Shown: positions 14,273 through 23,551, counted from the first letter of the stretch. The stretch is 36,735 nt of DNA from a bacterium (GCA_028689495.1 JAQTWB010000026.1:1-36735); one strand, 5' to 3'. Numbers and translations are program-made. The notes: generated by a model not told the origin, from the sequence alone.

Positions 14273-15157
14273 ATGCCATCCGGATTCCGAAGATTGGTAA
14301 TATTTTGTCTTTTGACGAGTTTTGCTCCGTTGTTGGTAGGTTCGAGTGCCGCAGAATCAGCCCCAGAGGTCGATAATTTTACAGGGGATGTAATTGTCAC
14401 TGCAGTTCCATCGCAAAAAACCTTTATTCAAGCGCTATTTCAGGCGGCAGGTTGTGAGGAGCGTTTTCGTGTATTGTCGTTGTTGAGCAACGCCACCGAT
14501 CCTGAGCGATATAGCGCCACGCCGGGTGATTTGGAGCTTGTTCGCAGTGCAATTCTCTTGGTTCAAATTGGGCATGCGGAGCTTGTTTTTGAAAAAAGGA
14601 TTGAACAGGCGCTGTCCTTTCCCGCTGATCGGCTTTTACGTCAGTCCGAACTCATAGAGGCAAATCATGAGGATCCTCACGTCTGGCTTTCAGCAGAAGC
14701 CAATATCAAAATGCTGGAGAAAGTAGTGGTTATGGTGAGTTCGATGCATCCCGAGCTTGCCGACAGGCTTGCCGAGGCGGAAAGTAAATTAAAGGTGATG
14801 ATCAAGACTGAATTACAGCAGTTCAAGGAGAAGCTTGCGCTGGCGAGCGAAAAAAATTTTGTAGTTTTTCATCCGGCCTGGGGATATTTGGCAGAGGCAC
14901 TTGGTTTGAGGCAATTTCACCTCGAAGATCACGGTAAGGAACCATCACCTTTTGCCTTGGCCAGAAGAATCGCCGAGGCCCGTCAGCAGGGGATTCATAT
15001 AGTCATTGTTCAGCCACAGTTTCCAAGGGCCAGTGCTGAGGCGTTGGCTAAGGAAATTGACGCCAGGGTATTTGAAATAAACCCGCTCGATGACAGCTGG
15101 TTTGTCATGTTACAAAAATTCAGTGAAGTTTTTCTTGTAGGTGGTGATGGTCGATAG
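14273..15157 (+). CDS. znuA: Metal-binding lipo- or periplasmic protein of a zinc/manganese ABC importer (ZnuA/TroA family)
   Basis: Captures a divalent metal in the periplasm for the ZnuCB-type transporter. The 294-residue protein has a signal peptide (about 1-27, 'LVIFCLLTSFAPLLVGSSAA', no lipobox Cys). The cluster A-I fold blocks are 'TPGDLELVRSA', 'DPHVWLSAEN'-like with His136, 'VVFHPAWGYLAEALGL' with His200, and an acidic residue near 273. The first metal His of the family (DPH-x-Y) is replaced: the block reads 'TDPERYSATP', with Glu at that position. The His-rich loop of true ZnuA is missing, so zinc, manganese or iron cannot be separated. It overlaps the ATPase gene, so znuA-znuC-znuB are one operon. 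Start ATG 14273 after GAGAGA. Confidence 0.88.
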   Translation: MPSGFRRLVIFCLLTSFAPLLVGSSAAESAPEVDNFTGDVIVTAVPSQKTFIQALFQAAGCEERFRVLSLLSNATDPERYSATPGDLELVRSAILLVQIGHAELVFEKRIEQALSFPADRLLRQSELIEANHEDPHVWLSAEANIKMLEKVVVMVSSMHPELADRLAEAESKLKVMIKTELQQFKEKLALASEKNFVVFHPAWGYLAEALGLRQFHLEDHGKEPSPFALARRIAEARQQGIHIVIVQPQFPRASAEALAKEIDARVFEINPLDDSWFVMLQKFSEVFLVGGDGR

Positions 15158-15947
15158 TCTTTCCGAAAAGGAAGATGGGGCGGTGCCAGTTGTCGAGTGC
15201 GAAAATCTTTCCGTTGTCATGAAAGGTCGCATCGTGCTGGAGAATATCACCCTTACCTTACCAGAGGGCGGTGTTATTGGAGTGATCGGGCCAAACGGTG
15301 GCGGGAAGACAGTTTTCCTGCGCACACTGGCCGGCCTCGTTCGGCCTACTTCAGGTAAAGTCCTTGTTTGTGGCAAGAGCCCGCGTGATGCACGCAGTGA
15401 TATCGGCTGGGTACCGCAGTTTGCTTCCTTTGACGCGGCAGTGCCGATGCGAGTTGTTGATGTTGTGTTAACTGGTCTGCTTTCGGCGGGCAGTTGTTTC
15501 TGGGGATATGGCCGGCAAAGAAAGGAGCTTGCTGAAGTTGCCCTTGCTGAAGTCGGTCTGCTTGAGCTGGCAGGTCGTCCGGTGGCCAGGCTTTCCGGCG
15601 GACAGATTCAGCGAGTGCTGATCGCGCGGGCAATTGTCAGTCATCCGCGTCTGCTGTTGCTTGACGAACCGACGGCGAGTCTCGATCCGGCTGTAGTTGA
15701 GTCATTTTACGACCTGGTTTCACGCCTGGCTCACAAGATGTCGATTGTGCTCGTCTCTCACGATTTGGGTCTTCTGGCCAGAGAGGTGAAAACAATTGCC
15801 TGTCTGAATCGCCGGCTTCATTATCACGACTCTCGTGATATTCCGCCGGAGATTATTAATCTCACATACGGATGTCCGGTAGAGCTTGTCAGCCGTTCGA
15901 TTAAAGAACACCATGAGCATTGTTGTGGAGGGCACGACGATGAATGA
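15147..15947 (+). CDS. znuC: ATPase of a zinc/manganese ABC importer
   Basis: Hydrolyses ATP to drive metal uptake with the ZnuB-type permease. The 266-residue protein carries Walker A 'GPNGGGKT', the signature 'LSGGQIQRVLIARA', Walker B 'LLLLDEPTASLDP' and the switch His in 'IVLVSHDLG'. Its end 'HHEHCCGGHDDE' is His/Cys-rich, which is common in zinc-type transporter ATPases. Three possible starts stand together (GTG 15141, GTG 15144, ATG 15147); ATG 15147 is preferred and overlaps the znuA stop by 11 bp. It overlaps the permease start by 8 bp. Confidence 0.93.
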   Translation: MVDSLSEKEDGAVPVVECENLSVVMKGRIVLENITLTLPEGGVIGVIGPNGGGKTVFLRTLAGLVRPTSGKVLVCGKSPRDARSDIGWVPQFASFDAAVPMRVVDVVLTGLLSAGSCFWGYGRQRKELAEVALAEVGLLELAGRPVARLSGGQIQRVLIARAIVSHPRLLLLDEPTASLDPAVVESFYDLVSRLAHKMSIVLVSHDLGLLAREVKTIACLNRRLHYHDSRDIPPEIINLTYGCPVELVSRSIKEHHEHCCGGHDDE

Positions 15948-16785
15948 ATTTCTGCGTGTTTTGTTTGATTCTCCTGCGGCACTGCTTGACGATCTGGTGC
16001 TGCGTTCTTTGGTGGCGCTTGTTTTCGCGGCGATTCTTGGTGGGGTGACAGGGAGTTTTGTCGTCGCCAAACGCATGACTTCAGTCGCCGGGGCGATCTC
16101 CCATGCCGCTCTTGGTGGGGTGGGAATTGCTTATTTTCTCGGTGCGGATCCGTTACTTGGCGCTCTTGCCGTCGCAGTGTTGTCTGCCGGTTTCATTGCC
16201 AGCGCTTATCTGCGCCATGACGCGAGCCTTGATTCATTGTTGTCGGTGACCTGGTCACTGGGCATGTCTGTCGGAATTATTGCCCTGTCAATTTCTCCGG
16301 GGTATCAACCGGGACTCGAGCAGTATCTTTTTGGCAATGTTTTTCTTGTCTCTCGCGAATATCTTTTTTATTTGGTCGCTATCACAACTGCGACAGTGAT
16401 TCTTGTGGCGATGTTTTTCCCCCATCTGCAAGCTATCAGTTTTGATGAAGAATTTGCTGATATCCGCGGAATTGGTTTGAAGCGTTATTTCTGCCTGTTG
16501 ATGCTGCTGGTCTGCATTTCCGTCGTGTTGTTGATTCAGGTGGTTGGCATAGTGCTGGTCATAGCACTGCTCTCACTTCCGGCATCTGCTTCAATCAAGG
16601 CGTCAATCGGATTAAAGCAGCTTATTTTCCTTTCCTGCGTGATTTCAGTGGTCTGTTCTCTGGCTGGATTTTTTGTTTCTTGGTTAGCCGATGCGCACTA
16701 CATGTTGTCGCTGCCAGTCGGCCCGGTAATTGTTGTTGTCGCGGTTCTGGCATTTTTGGGTAGCCGAGTTTTTCGTTCGGTTTAG
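15940..16785 (+). CDS. znuB: Permease of a zinc/manganese ABC importer (ABC-3 family)
   Basis: Membrane channel of the importer. The 281-residue protein has about eight hydrophobic helices and the family block 'GSFVVAKRMTSVAGAISHAA' near the N terminus, followed by 'LGGVGIAYFLG', with 'VGIVLVIALLSLPAS' later. The frame is open upstream to 15886, but ATG 15940 is preceded by GGAGGG eight bases away and gives the normal family start. Its first codons overlap the znuC stop (ATGAATGA), indicating coupled translation. It ends the operon; a strong hairpin follows at 16931. Confidence 0.93.
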   Translation: MNEFLRVLFDSPAALLDDLVLRSLVALVFAAILGGVTGSFVVAKRMTSVAGAISHAALGGVGIAYFLGADPLLGALAVAVLSAGFIASAYLRHDASLDSLLSVTWSLGMSVGIIALSISPGYQPGLEQYLFGNVFLVSREYLFYLVAITTATVILVAMFFPHLQAISFDEEFADIRGIGLKRYFCLLMLLVCISVVLLIQVVGIVLVIALLSLPASASIKASIGLKQLIFLSCVISVVCSLAGFFVSWLADAHYMLSLPVGPVIVVVAVLAFLGSRVFRSV

Positions 16786-16930
16786 GCCGGTAATTGCACT
16801 GATGTTCAGTGTTTGGAATGTGGTAGGCTTGTGCCTTCCATTCTCGGTTGTTGGCACTAAAATTGTCTGATGAGGTTCTGAACCATGTGCATCCGACTTT
16901 TAAAATGTCGCCTGCCGGATTAGAGGAACG

Positions 16931-16967
16931 TAAACCTGCACGCTCCAGGATGGCGCGTGCAGGTTTA
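16931..16967. terminator. Strong hairpin between znuB and pgk ends
   Basis: TAAACCTGCACGC (16931-16943) and GCGTGCAGGTTTA (16955-16967) are exact complements, a 13-bp stem with an 11-nt loop. It lies between two convergent genes and the A/T flanks give partial T-runs in both directions, so a bidirectional terminator is likely. Confidence 0.65.
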
Positions 16968-16998
16968 TTAACGACTCAGCCGCTGTTTTTTCGTTACT

Positions 16999-18168
16999 TT
17001 ACAGCACCGCCAAAGCTGGAAGAGTCTTTCCTTCAAGCAGCTTGAGAAAGGCCCCACCGCCAGTTGAAACATAGTCCATCTTTTCAAAAGCGTGACGTTG
17101 ATGCAGCGCAAGGTCCGTATCTCCACCACCGATAACAGTCAGGGCGGAAGTTTCAGCAAGAGCGTCAACCACTCCAAAAGTGCCGGCACTGAATTCAGTG
17201 ATTTCAAAAGCACCGAGAGGACCGTTCCAGATGATGGTTTTTGCCGAGTCTATATACTGGCAGAACAGCTTTACGGTTTCAGGTCCGATATCAACGGCCA
17301 TTTCGTTCTCGCCGATTGCATCAATTGCGCGAACTGTGGTTGTTGCGCCAGCCGCAAAAGTTTCCGAGCAGACAACGTCTACAGGAATGACCAGCTTGCA
17401 GGAGCCAGATTTAAATTCTTCGATGATTTCGCGAGCGGTATCAAGCAGGGCATCTTCAACCAGAGATTTGCCGACACCGTAGCCTTGAGCTTTGAAGAAC
17501 GTGTTGGCCATTGCTCCGCCGACAAGAATAACATCGGCTTTGGTCGCCACGTGGCGGATGGCTTTGATTTTTGTCTCCATTTTCGCGCCACCCATTATTG
17601 CGACCAGCGGATGGGCCGGATTTTCAAAGGCCTTGGCGAAATATTCTGTCTCGCTCTTGATTGTCAGGCCACCCGCTTTTTCGGCCATGAACTCAGTCAT
17701 GCCAGCGGTAGAGGCGTGAGCGCGGTGTGCTGTGCCGAAAGCGTCGTTGACATAGACTTCAGCAAGGCAAGCAAGTTTGCGCGAAAACTCTCTGTCGTTG
17801 GCTGATTCTTCCGCATGAAAGCGCAGGTTTTCTAGCAAGAGAATCTGTCCTGGTTGCAGAGCAGCGGCCAGGGCCTCAACTTCAGGCCCAACGCAGTCAG
17901 GTGCGAAAATTACTTCGCGATCGCTGATTTCCTCAATTCTTTTTGCTACTGGCGCCAGGCTGTAGGCCGCTTCGGGTTTGTCTTTTGGTCGGCCCAGGTG
18001 AGAGGCCAGCACGACAGATGCGCCTTGGGAAAGAACATAATTGACGGTATCCATGGCGGAGCGAATTCTGTGGTCATCGGCAACCTTTCCGTCTTTCAGA
18101 GGAACGTTGAGGTCGGCGCGAATAAAAACTTTTTTCCCTTTCAGATTTAACTGATCGACAAACTTCAT
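16999..18168 (-). CDS. pgk: Phosphoglycerate kinase
   Basis: Transfers phosphate from 1,3-bisphosphoglycerate to ADP in glycolysis, or the reverse in gluconeogenesis. The 389-residue protein starts 'MKFVDQLNLKGKKVFIRADL' followed by 'NVPLKDG', and shows 'SHLGRPKD', 'LLLENLRFHAEE', 'DAFGTAHRAHAS', 'AIMGGAKMETKI', the nucleotide block 'IIWNGPLGAFE' and the C-terminal 'STGGGAFLKLLEGKTLPA'. ATG 18168 has AGGAG six bases upstream. It lies 57 bp after the NIF3-family gene on the same strand and may share its transcript. It is separated from gap and tpiA by about 11 kb, unlike the common gap-pgk-tpiA order. Confidence 0.97.
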   Translation of the reverse strand: MKFVDQLNLKGKKVFIRADLNVPLKDGKVADDHRIRSAMDTVNYVLSQGASVVLASHLGRPKDKPEAAYSLAPVAKRIEEISDREVIFAPDCVGPEVEALAAALQPGQILLLENLRFHAEESANDREFSRKLACLAEVYVNDAFGTAHRAHASTAGMTEFMAEKAGGLTIKSETEYFAKAFENPAHPLVAIMGGAKMETKIKAIRHVATKADVILVGGAMANTFFKAQGYGVGKSLVEDALLDTAREIIEEFKSGSCKLVIPVDVVCSETFAAGATTTVRAIDAIGENEMAVDIGPETVKLFCQYIDSAKTIIWNGPLGAFEITEFSAGTFGVVDALAETSALTVIGGGDTDLALHQRHAFEKMDYVSTGGGAFLKLLEGKTLPALAVL

Positions 18169-18225
18169 AGGAACTCCTTGGTCTTGATTATTAAAAGCTT
18201 TCTAGTGAGCAAGAGTCCTCGATGT

Positions 18226-18987
18226 CTAAATACCGGTAGGCATGTCGATGAACTCCCAGGACAAACCAAACTCCGCCGCCAGCGCTTTGCCAACCTCACA
18301 GACACCGAGTGTCTCTGTTGCGTAGTGACCGGCGAAGACGACGTTCAGATGTTCTTCTGCTGCATAGTGGTAACAGGCTTGTTTTGGTTCTCCTGTTATC
18401 AGGGTATCTATGCCAATGCCGTGCGCTTCGTAAAGAGCATTCGCTCCGCCGCCACTGACTATGGCAATTTTTTTTGGCTCGGTTGGGCCAAAAGGAAGAT
18501 GATGAATTTTAACGGATGCGCCGGGTAGGGTACCCAGAGAAGTGAGAATGGTGTCCAGGGTTGCACCTGACAGGTTTTCTCCGCAAATGCCGATCTCTTT
18601 ACCGCAGTAGGGGAAGCAGGGAGTCGGGTTGGCCAAGCCGATTAGTCTGGCTAAAGCTATGTTGTTTCCCCAGGAAAGGTGAGCATCAAGTGGAAGGTGC
18701 CAAGCAGCCAGATTGAGTCCGGCGTTGAGGCATAAAGAAAGTTTTTCCTTGAATCCACCTGTAATGGACTGCGATTTACCCCAGAATATGCCGTGATGGA
18801 CGATCAGCATATCGGCGTTGCGGCGGATTGCTTCTTCAATTACTGCCTTGCCGGCATCAACGGCAACCGCGATTTTACCAATTTTCTCGCGACCCTCGAT
18901 CTGCAGCCCGTTTAATGCCGTGTCATCGAAGATATCTGGCTCTAGATTCGCATTAAGATAGTGAATAATTTCATTTCTATATGTCAT
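18226..18987 (-). CDS. NIF3-family dinuclear metal protein (GTP cyclohydrolase I type 2-like)
   Basis: A 253-residue member of the YbgI/NIF3 family, which forms toroid hexamers with a two-metal site; the physiological substrate is not settled. Metal-binding blocks seen are 'MLIVHHGIFWG' (His-His), 'LAAWHLPLDAHLSWGNNIAL' with His and Asp, and the late 'VVFAGHYATETLGV' with His and Glu. 'ALNGLQIEG' near residue 25 is the usual opening motif. The length equals the short form without the inserted PII-like domain. ATG 18987 is the natural start, and it lies upstream of pgk. A catalytic GTP cyclohydrolase role should not be assumed from the name. Confidence 0.92.
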   Translation of the reverse strand: MTYRNEIIHYLNANLEPDIFDDTALNGLQIEGREKIGKIAVAVDAGKAVIEEAIRRNADMLIVHHGIFWGKSQSITGGFKEKLSLCLNAGLNLAAWHLPLDAHLSWGNNIALARLIGLANPTPCFPYCGKEIGICGENLSGATLDTILTSLGTLPGASVKIHHLPFGPTEPKKIAIVSGGGANALYEAHGIGIDTLITGEPKQACYHYAAEEHLNVVFAGHYATETLGVCEVGKALAAEFGLSWEFIDMPTGI

Positions 18988-19197
18988 GGTTTGATTCTAT
19001 TGCTCATGGCTGTTTTGTTTCGGGGTTACCTTTACTGCGATAGCTCCTCAGGGGACAGCAAATTTGCAATTTTAACTTCGCCAGTGGTAGTCAAATGTTT
19101 GCTTTAATGGATATTTCGGCTTGAACTTGATCGGGTATTGCCGGGCTTGAATTATCCATCTGAAAATTTGAAAAAAGTCTTCTCAAGGAGATAACCC

Positions 19198-20157
19198 GTG
19201 GCATCATGGTTTTCTAGAGTTAGAGCCCCTAAACCTTCAAGTGGTGAATCAGATCGGGTTCAGGTCCCTGATGGTTTGTGGACGAAGTGTGGCGGGTGTT
19301 CATCGATGCTCTATACAAAGGAGCTGGTGAAAAACCTCAAGGTCTGCCCCAAGTGTGGCTACCATTTTCGTTTGTCGCTGGAGGAAAGAATCCAGGTGTT
19401 GACTGACGGATCTTCGTTTGAGGAATTTGACACTCAGCTTAAAGCTACCGACCCGCTTAATTTTCGCGATTCATTGAAATATCGTGATCGCTTGAAGAAA
19501 GCGATCAAGGTTACCGGCGAACAGGATGCAGTAAAAATTGGCAAGGCGCGTATCGATGGGCAGCCGGTGATGCTCGGCCTGATGAATTTCTCCTTTATGG
19601 GCGGCAGCATGGGGATGGTTGTCGGTGAGAAACTGACTCGTATGATTGAGCGGGCAATAGCCGAGAAGCTCCCGGTGATTATCGTGTCGGCATCCGGCGG
19701 TGCCAGGATGCAGGAGGGGATTTTCTCCCTGATGCAGATGGCGAAGATATCTGCCGCTCTTTCGCGTCTTGCCGCACAGCGTCTGCCATATATCTCTCTG
19801 ATGTCGGATCCGACGACCGGTGGCGTGGCGGCTTCATTTGCCATGCAGGGTGATGTGCACATTACCGAGCCTGGCACATTGATTGGCTTTGCTGGACCAA
19901 GGGTGATTGAGCAGACAATTCGCAAAAAGTTGCCTGAAGGATTTCAACGTGCCGAGTTCCTGCTTGAACACGGTATGGTTGATATGGTTGTGCCACGCAA
20001 TGAGCTTAAGACGAAGATAGGAACCCTACTTTCTTTACTCGATCGAAGTCGACTTGATCGGGGTCTGTCGACAAGATCAGGAACTTCATCCGTTGTAAAT
20101 GGCAGTGCGGCGAACCGGGTCAGTAGCGGGGTTGTGGGGACGCATGGTAATGCCTGA
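19198..20157 (+). CDS. accD: Acetyl-CoA carboxylase carboxyltransferase subunit beta
   Basis: With AccA transfers the carboxyl group from biotin to acetyl-CoA, giving malonyl-CoA for fatty acid synthesis. The 319-residue protein has the N-terminal zinc ribbon with Cys at 31, 34, 50 and 53 ('KCGGCSSML', 'VCPKCGYHFR'). The crotonase-like core shows 'NFSFMGGSMGMVVGEKLTR', 'SASGGARMQEGI', 'DPTTGGVAASFA' and 'IGFAGPRVIEQTI'. GTG 19198 is the start, with AAGGAG eight bases upstream. The last 14 bp overlap the lptD start, so lipid and LPS export genes are coupled. The Ser-rich tail after residue 280 is variable in the family. Confidence 0.96.
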   Translation: MASWFSRVRAPKPSSGESDRVQVPDGLWTKCGGCSSMLYTKELVKNLKVCPKCGYHFRLSLEERIQVLTDGSSFEEFDTQLKATDPLNFRDSLKYRDRLKKAIKVTGEQDAVKIGKARIDGQPVMLGLMNFSFMGGSMGMVVGEKLTRMIERAIAEKLPVIIVSASGGARMQEGIFSLMQMAKISAALSRLAAQRLPYISLMSDPTTGGVAASFAMQGDVHITEPGTLIGFAGPRVIEQTIRKKLPEGFQRAEFLLEHGMVDMVVPRNELKTKIGTLLSLLDRSRLDRGLSTRSGTSSVVNGSAANRVSSGVVGTHGNA

Positions 20158-22765
20158 GGCTAGGACAATTTCGATTGAGGAGCGGGTTTTTTCGCTGTGT
20201 GATGTTGGTCGGCGCATTTGGGCCGTTTTGTTGGCGGCTGTTGTTTGTTTTTGTGCCTTTCCTCGGCTGGCATCGGCGCAGGTCGAAGCTCCGGACAAGA
20301 AATTCATTTTTCTTGAGGATCGTGAGGAGGAAGTGCAGGCGCAGGAGCAGAAGATTCGCACTCGTGATGAGCGGGCTCGGGATGCAGCGCGGCGCAAGAG
20401 CAAGGGGCTGCCATTTGATATTGATGCCACCTCGATCAAGGTGGACTCCGGCGGGGACGTTATCCGTGCCGATGGAGGGGTCAGTATCGGTTTCGAATCT
20501 GGTGTGATTGAAGCAAGTGAAGGTTCCTTCAATGTGAAGACCAGTGAAGCGGACATTAGTGGAGAGGTGAGAATTGGTGACTCATCGGGTAATATTTTTG
20601 CTGAGGCGGCGCACCTTAACCTCGATAAAGGGACAGGTCAGCTCGAAAATATGGAGCTTCGTTTCAATGAGGGGAATTATTCGGTAAAGGCCCGGCGTGC
20701 GGAAAAGCTTCCAGGACAGACCTTTTCATTTGAAGATGTAGAATTCACCACCTGTGAATGTCATGATGATCCGGACTGTACACCCTGGAGTATTACGGGG
20801 ACGGAAGGCTCGGTTGAGTATGATGGCTACGGTAAGGTCTGGAACCCGGTTCTGAGATTTTATGACGTTCCCGTATTGTATTCCCCTTATCTGATTTTTC
20901 CGGCAAAGGCTCGACGTCAAAGTGGGATGTTGCCTGCAACATTCGGTACAGGAAGAAGGAGCGGGTTCAAGGTTGAACTGCCTTTCTACTGGGCAATTGA
21001 CGAATTTTCCGATGCTACTATCACCCCTGTTTACGAATCGAGAATCCGCACTGGTGTCGAAGCTGATTATCAGCGGTTGTTTTCGCGAGGCAGTAGTCTC
21101 AAGGCTGGGGGAGTTTATCTGGATGAATCAAATCGAGGCGGAGACTTGCTAGGCACAATTATTACTGGTCTTGCCGATCCCACTTTGGAGAAGCAACGTC
21201 AAGCGGGATATCTGAAGTATAACGCTTCTACCGAGGTAGGAGATTCATTTGCCCAACTTGTTGTTGATGGTCGTTATGTCGGGGACGATCTTTTCTTGCG
21301 AGAATTTGAGAAACTCGAGATCGGCACCTCCAATTCCAGATTTGTTACCTCTCAGGCGGCAGTCCGCACAACTCTTTTTGAGCGTTATAACGCAGAGGTT
21401 TCAACCGAGTATAACCAGAGTCTGGTTTCTGACGATGCATTGGTGTTCCAGCGTCTGCCAGAAGCCAGTCTTGGCGGATATAATATATTTCGTCCATTTG
21501 GTGATAATGCGCTTGGCTTGAAACTTGTGCTCTCTGATCAGCTTTCGGCAACAAAGTTTGACCGGGATTTGGGATATGATGGTAGTCGTTTTGAGATTTA
21601 CGAAAAAGCGCGAGTCCCATTTCATATCAGAAATTATATTGAAGGTGAGATGCAGGCTGATATTCGGGCCAGCAGTTATTCGCTTGATGAGCAGTTGGAT
21701 CCCGGTTCTATAGTTGCCGAGAACTCGGTATTTACGGACGTGGAATCTGAGTCTATCGTTGACGAGCAGGATAAGGTCGAGGAAGTGTATTTGCCATCTT
21801 CAAGTGATAGAGCGATTCCGGGGTTCCAGCTGAAGACGAGCACCGTGATGGAAAAGGTATTTGATCTCGATCGTGATTCCGGACTGAAACGGATTTTAAA
21901 TCTTGGACCAACGGCTAAATTTGAAGATGTAACGCGGGTAAAACATACGATTGAACCCCTTGTTCGATATCGTTATGTCCCGGATGTCGCTCAGCTGGAT
22001 ACACCTCAGTTTGACTCAACTGATCGCCTTCCAAAACGAAGTGTTGCCACTTACGGTGTGACTCAGCGTCTTTATTCTCGTTCCGAGCCGCTTAACAGCT
22101 ATTTGTATGGCATCGAGGAATCTACTCCGGAGGTCGGTGACATTCAGGCAATTGGCAGCAGTGGGCCGCTTGATGATGACCTGAGTTTTGGAATTCCTTT
22201 TGCCAATGCTGGAATAGACGAAATAGTTACCGAGCAGGGAACAATCAGGGAGGTTGCATCATTCTCGCTTGTTCAGAGTTATGATTTCATAGAGGCATCA
22301 GAGGATCTGGATCCGTTGATCGATCCTTTGTCCGATGTCGGTGCAGAGCTGTTATTTGTTCCGAACTATCACATGCGCTTGCGTCTACAGACAAACCTTG
22401 ATGTTTCGGGGTTTGATCCGAGTTCTTATGCCGCGGAAACTCAATTCATTGACAAGTTCGGAGACGAACTGCGGTTGCGGCTGAATTTTATCAGTGACCA
22501 GGTAAGGCAGCTTGATAGCGGTGTGCAAATCCGTTTCAGTGACAGAATTAAACTGGGATATTTCAGTCGTTTTGATGATCTTGGGGGAGAGTTTATTGAG
22601 AATCGTTTTGGTGTGCGTTTCGCCGGAAGTTGCAATTGTTGGCATATCGATTTTGATCTTCATGACAAACTGAACCCCGATGAGACACAATTTACGGTAA
22701 CTCTTAATCTGATTGGGCTTGGTGAATTTGGTAACTCCTTTATGCGCAAGAATGAGGATCGATAA
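20144..22765 (+). CDS. lptD: LPS-assembly outer-membrane protein LptD
   Basis: Outer-membrane barrel that, with LptE, inserts lipopolysaccharide into the outer leaflet. A signal peptide ('RIWAVLLAAVVCFCAFPRLA', then SAQ) leads into an OstA-like beta-jellyroll (about 70-190, 'FDIDATSIKVDSGGDVIRAD'). The conserved Cys block 'TTCECHDDPDCTPWSI', the barrel opening 'PVLYSPYLIFPAKARRQSGM' and a long beta-barrel follow. The last Cys pair, 'CNCWHIDFDL', is the usual partner for the disulfides of LptD. The start is taken at ATG 20144 with GGGG four bases upstream; ATG 20099 lies deep in accD without a ribosome site. The length, 873 residues, is normal. Confidence 0.92.
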   Translation: MVMPEARTISIEERVFSLCDVGRRIWAVLLAAVVCFCAFPRLASAQVEAPDKKFIFLEDREEEVQAQEQKIRTRDERARDAARRKSKGLPFDIDATSIKVDSGGDVIRADGGVSIGFESGVIEASEGSFNVKTSEADISGEVRIGDSSGNIFAEAAHLNLDKGTGQLENMELRFNEGNYSVKARRAEKLPGQTFSFEDVEFTTCECHDDPDCTPWSITGTEGSVEYDGYGKVWNPVLRFYDVPVLYSPYLIFPAKARRQSGMLPATFGTGRRSGFKVELPFYWAIDEFSDATITPVYESRIRTGVEADYQRLFSRGSSLKAGGVYLDESNRGGDLLGTIITGLADPTLEKQRQAGYLKYNASTEVGDSFAQLVVDGRYVGDDLFLREFEKLEIGTSNSRFVTSQAAVRTTLFERYNAEVSTEYNQSLVSDDALVFQRLPEASLGGYNIFRPFGDNALGLKLVLSDQLSATKFDRDLGYDGSRFEIYEKARVPFHIRNYIEGEMQADIRASSYSLDEQLDPGSIVAENSVFTDVESESIVDEQDKVEEVYLPSSSDRAIPGFQLKTSTVMEKVFDLDRDSGLKRILNLGPTAKFEDVTRVKHTIEPLVRYRYVPDVAQLDTPQFDSTDRLPKRSVATYGVTQRLYSRSEPLNSYLYGIEESTPEVGDIQAIGSSGPLDDDLSFGIPFANAGIDEIVTEQGTIREVASFSLVQSYDFIEASEDLDPLIDPLSDVGAELLFVPNYHMRLRLQTNLDVSGFDPSSYAAETQFIDKFGDELRLRLNFISDQVRQLDSGVQIRFSDRIKLGYFSRFDDLGGEFIENRFGVRFAGSCNCWHIDFDLHDKLNPDETQFTVTLNLIGLGEFGNSFMRKNEDR

Positions 22766-22816
22766 ACGTTCGCTATATCGCGCAATTGGTAATGGAATAG
22801 AAAAACAGGAGATGAA

Positions 22817-23551
22817 ATGAAAGGCGTAATTCTGGCCGGTGGCCTGGGAAGTAGATTGCAACCGTGCACGTTGGTAACAAATAAGCATTTGCTGCCGGTC
22901 TATGACAAACCAATGATTTATTACCCTTTGCAGGCTCTGATCAATGCTGGCATTGATGATATTCTGATTGTCACTGGTGGACATTTTGCCGGGGACTTTC
23001 TTAAACTGCTCGGGAATGGAAAAGACTTTGGTTTACGACATTTGAATTACAGTTATCAGGAGGGAGAAGGGGGAATTGCCGATGCCTTATCTCTTGCCGA
23101 ATATTTTGCTGGGGACGATTCAGTCTGCGTCATTCTTGGTGATAATATCATAGAGGGTAATATTCGTGAGTCGGCTGATGCGTTTCGCAAGCAGGGGGGC
23201 GGAGCAAGGATCCTGTTGAAGGAAGTTCATGATGCCGAGCGGTTTGGAGTTGCAGAAGTAGATCATGGTCGAATTGTCTCGATTGAAGAAAAGCCAGCCA
23301 AGCCAAAAAGTAACCTGGCGGTTACCGGAATATATTTTTACGACAATACTGTCTTTGACTTTATTCGTTCGATTGAGCCATCTGTTCGAGGCGAGCTTGA
23401 GATTACTGACGTTAACAATCTCTATGTGAAACGCGGTAATCTTTATTACGATGTGCTGAAGGGCTGGTGGACTGATGCGGGAACGTTCGGTTCGCTTCAA
23501 CGTGCGACCAACCTTGTTGCTGAGACCGGTGCAAATTTGATGAGCCTTTAA
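22817..23551 (+). CDS. rmlA: Short-form glucose-1-phosphate thymidylyltransferase
   Basis: Makes dTDP-glucose from dTTP and glucose 1-phosphate, the first step to dTDP-6-deoxy sugars. The 244-residue protein has the nucleotidyltransferase motif 'GGLGSRLQPCTLVTNKHLLP' and then 'VYDKPMIYYPL', with 'ILGDNI' (metal Asp), 'EKPAKPKSNLAVTGIYFYD' and 'GWWTDAGTFGSL'. It lacks the 45-50 residue C-terminal extension of the common RmlA form, which carries part of the allosteric site, so feedback control may differ. A purine-rich ribosome site (ACAGGAG) precedes ATG 22817. It is 51 bp after lptD and followed by rmlB. Confidence 0.9.
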   Translation: MKGVILAGGLGSRLQPCTLVTNKHLLPVYDKPMIYYPLQALINAGIDDILIVTGGHFAGDFLKLLGNGKDFGLRHLNYSYQEGEGGIADALSLAEYFAGDDSVCVILGDNIIEGNIRESADAFRKQGGGARILLKEVHDAERFGVAEVDHGRIVSIEEKPAKPKSNLAVTGIYFYDNTVFDFIRSIEPSVRGELEITDVNNLYVKRGNLYYDVLKGWWTDAGTFGSLQRATNLVAETGANLMSL

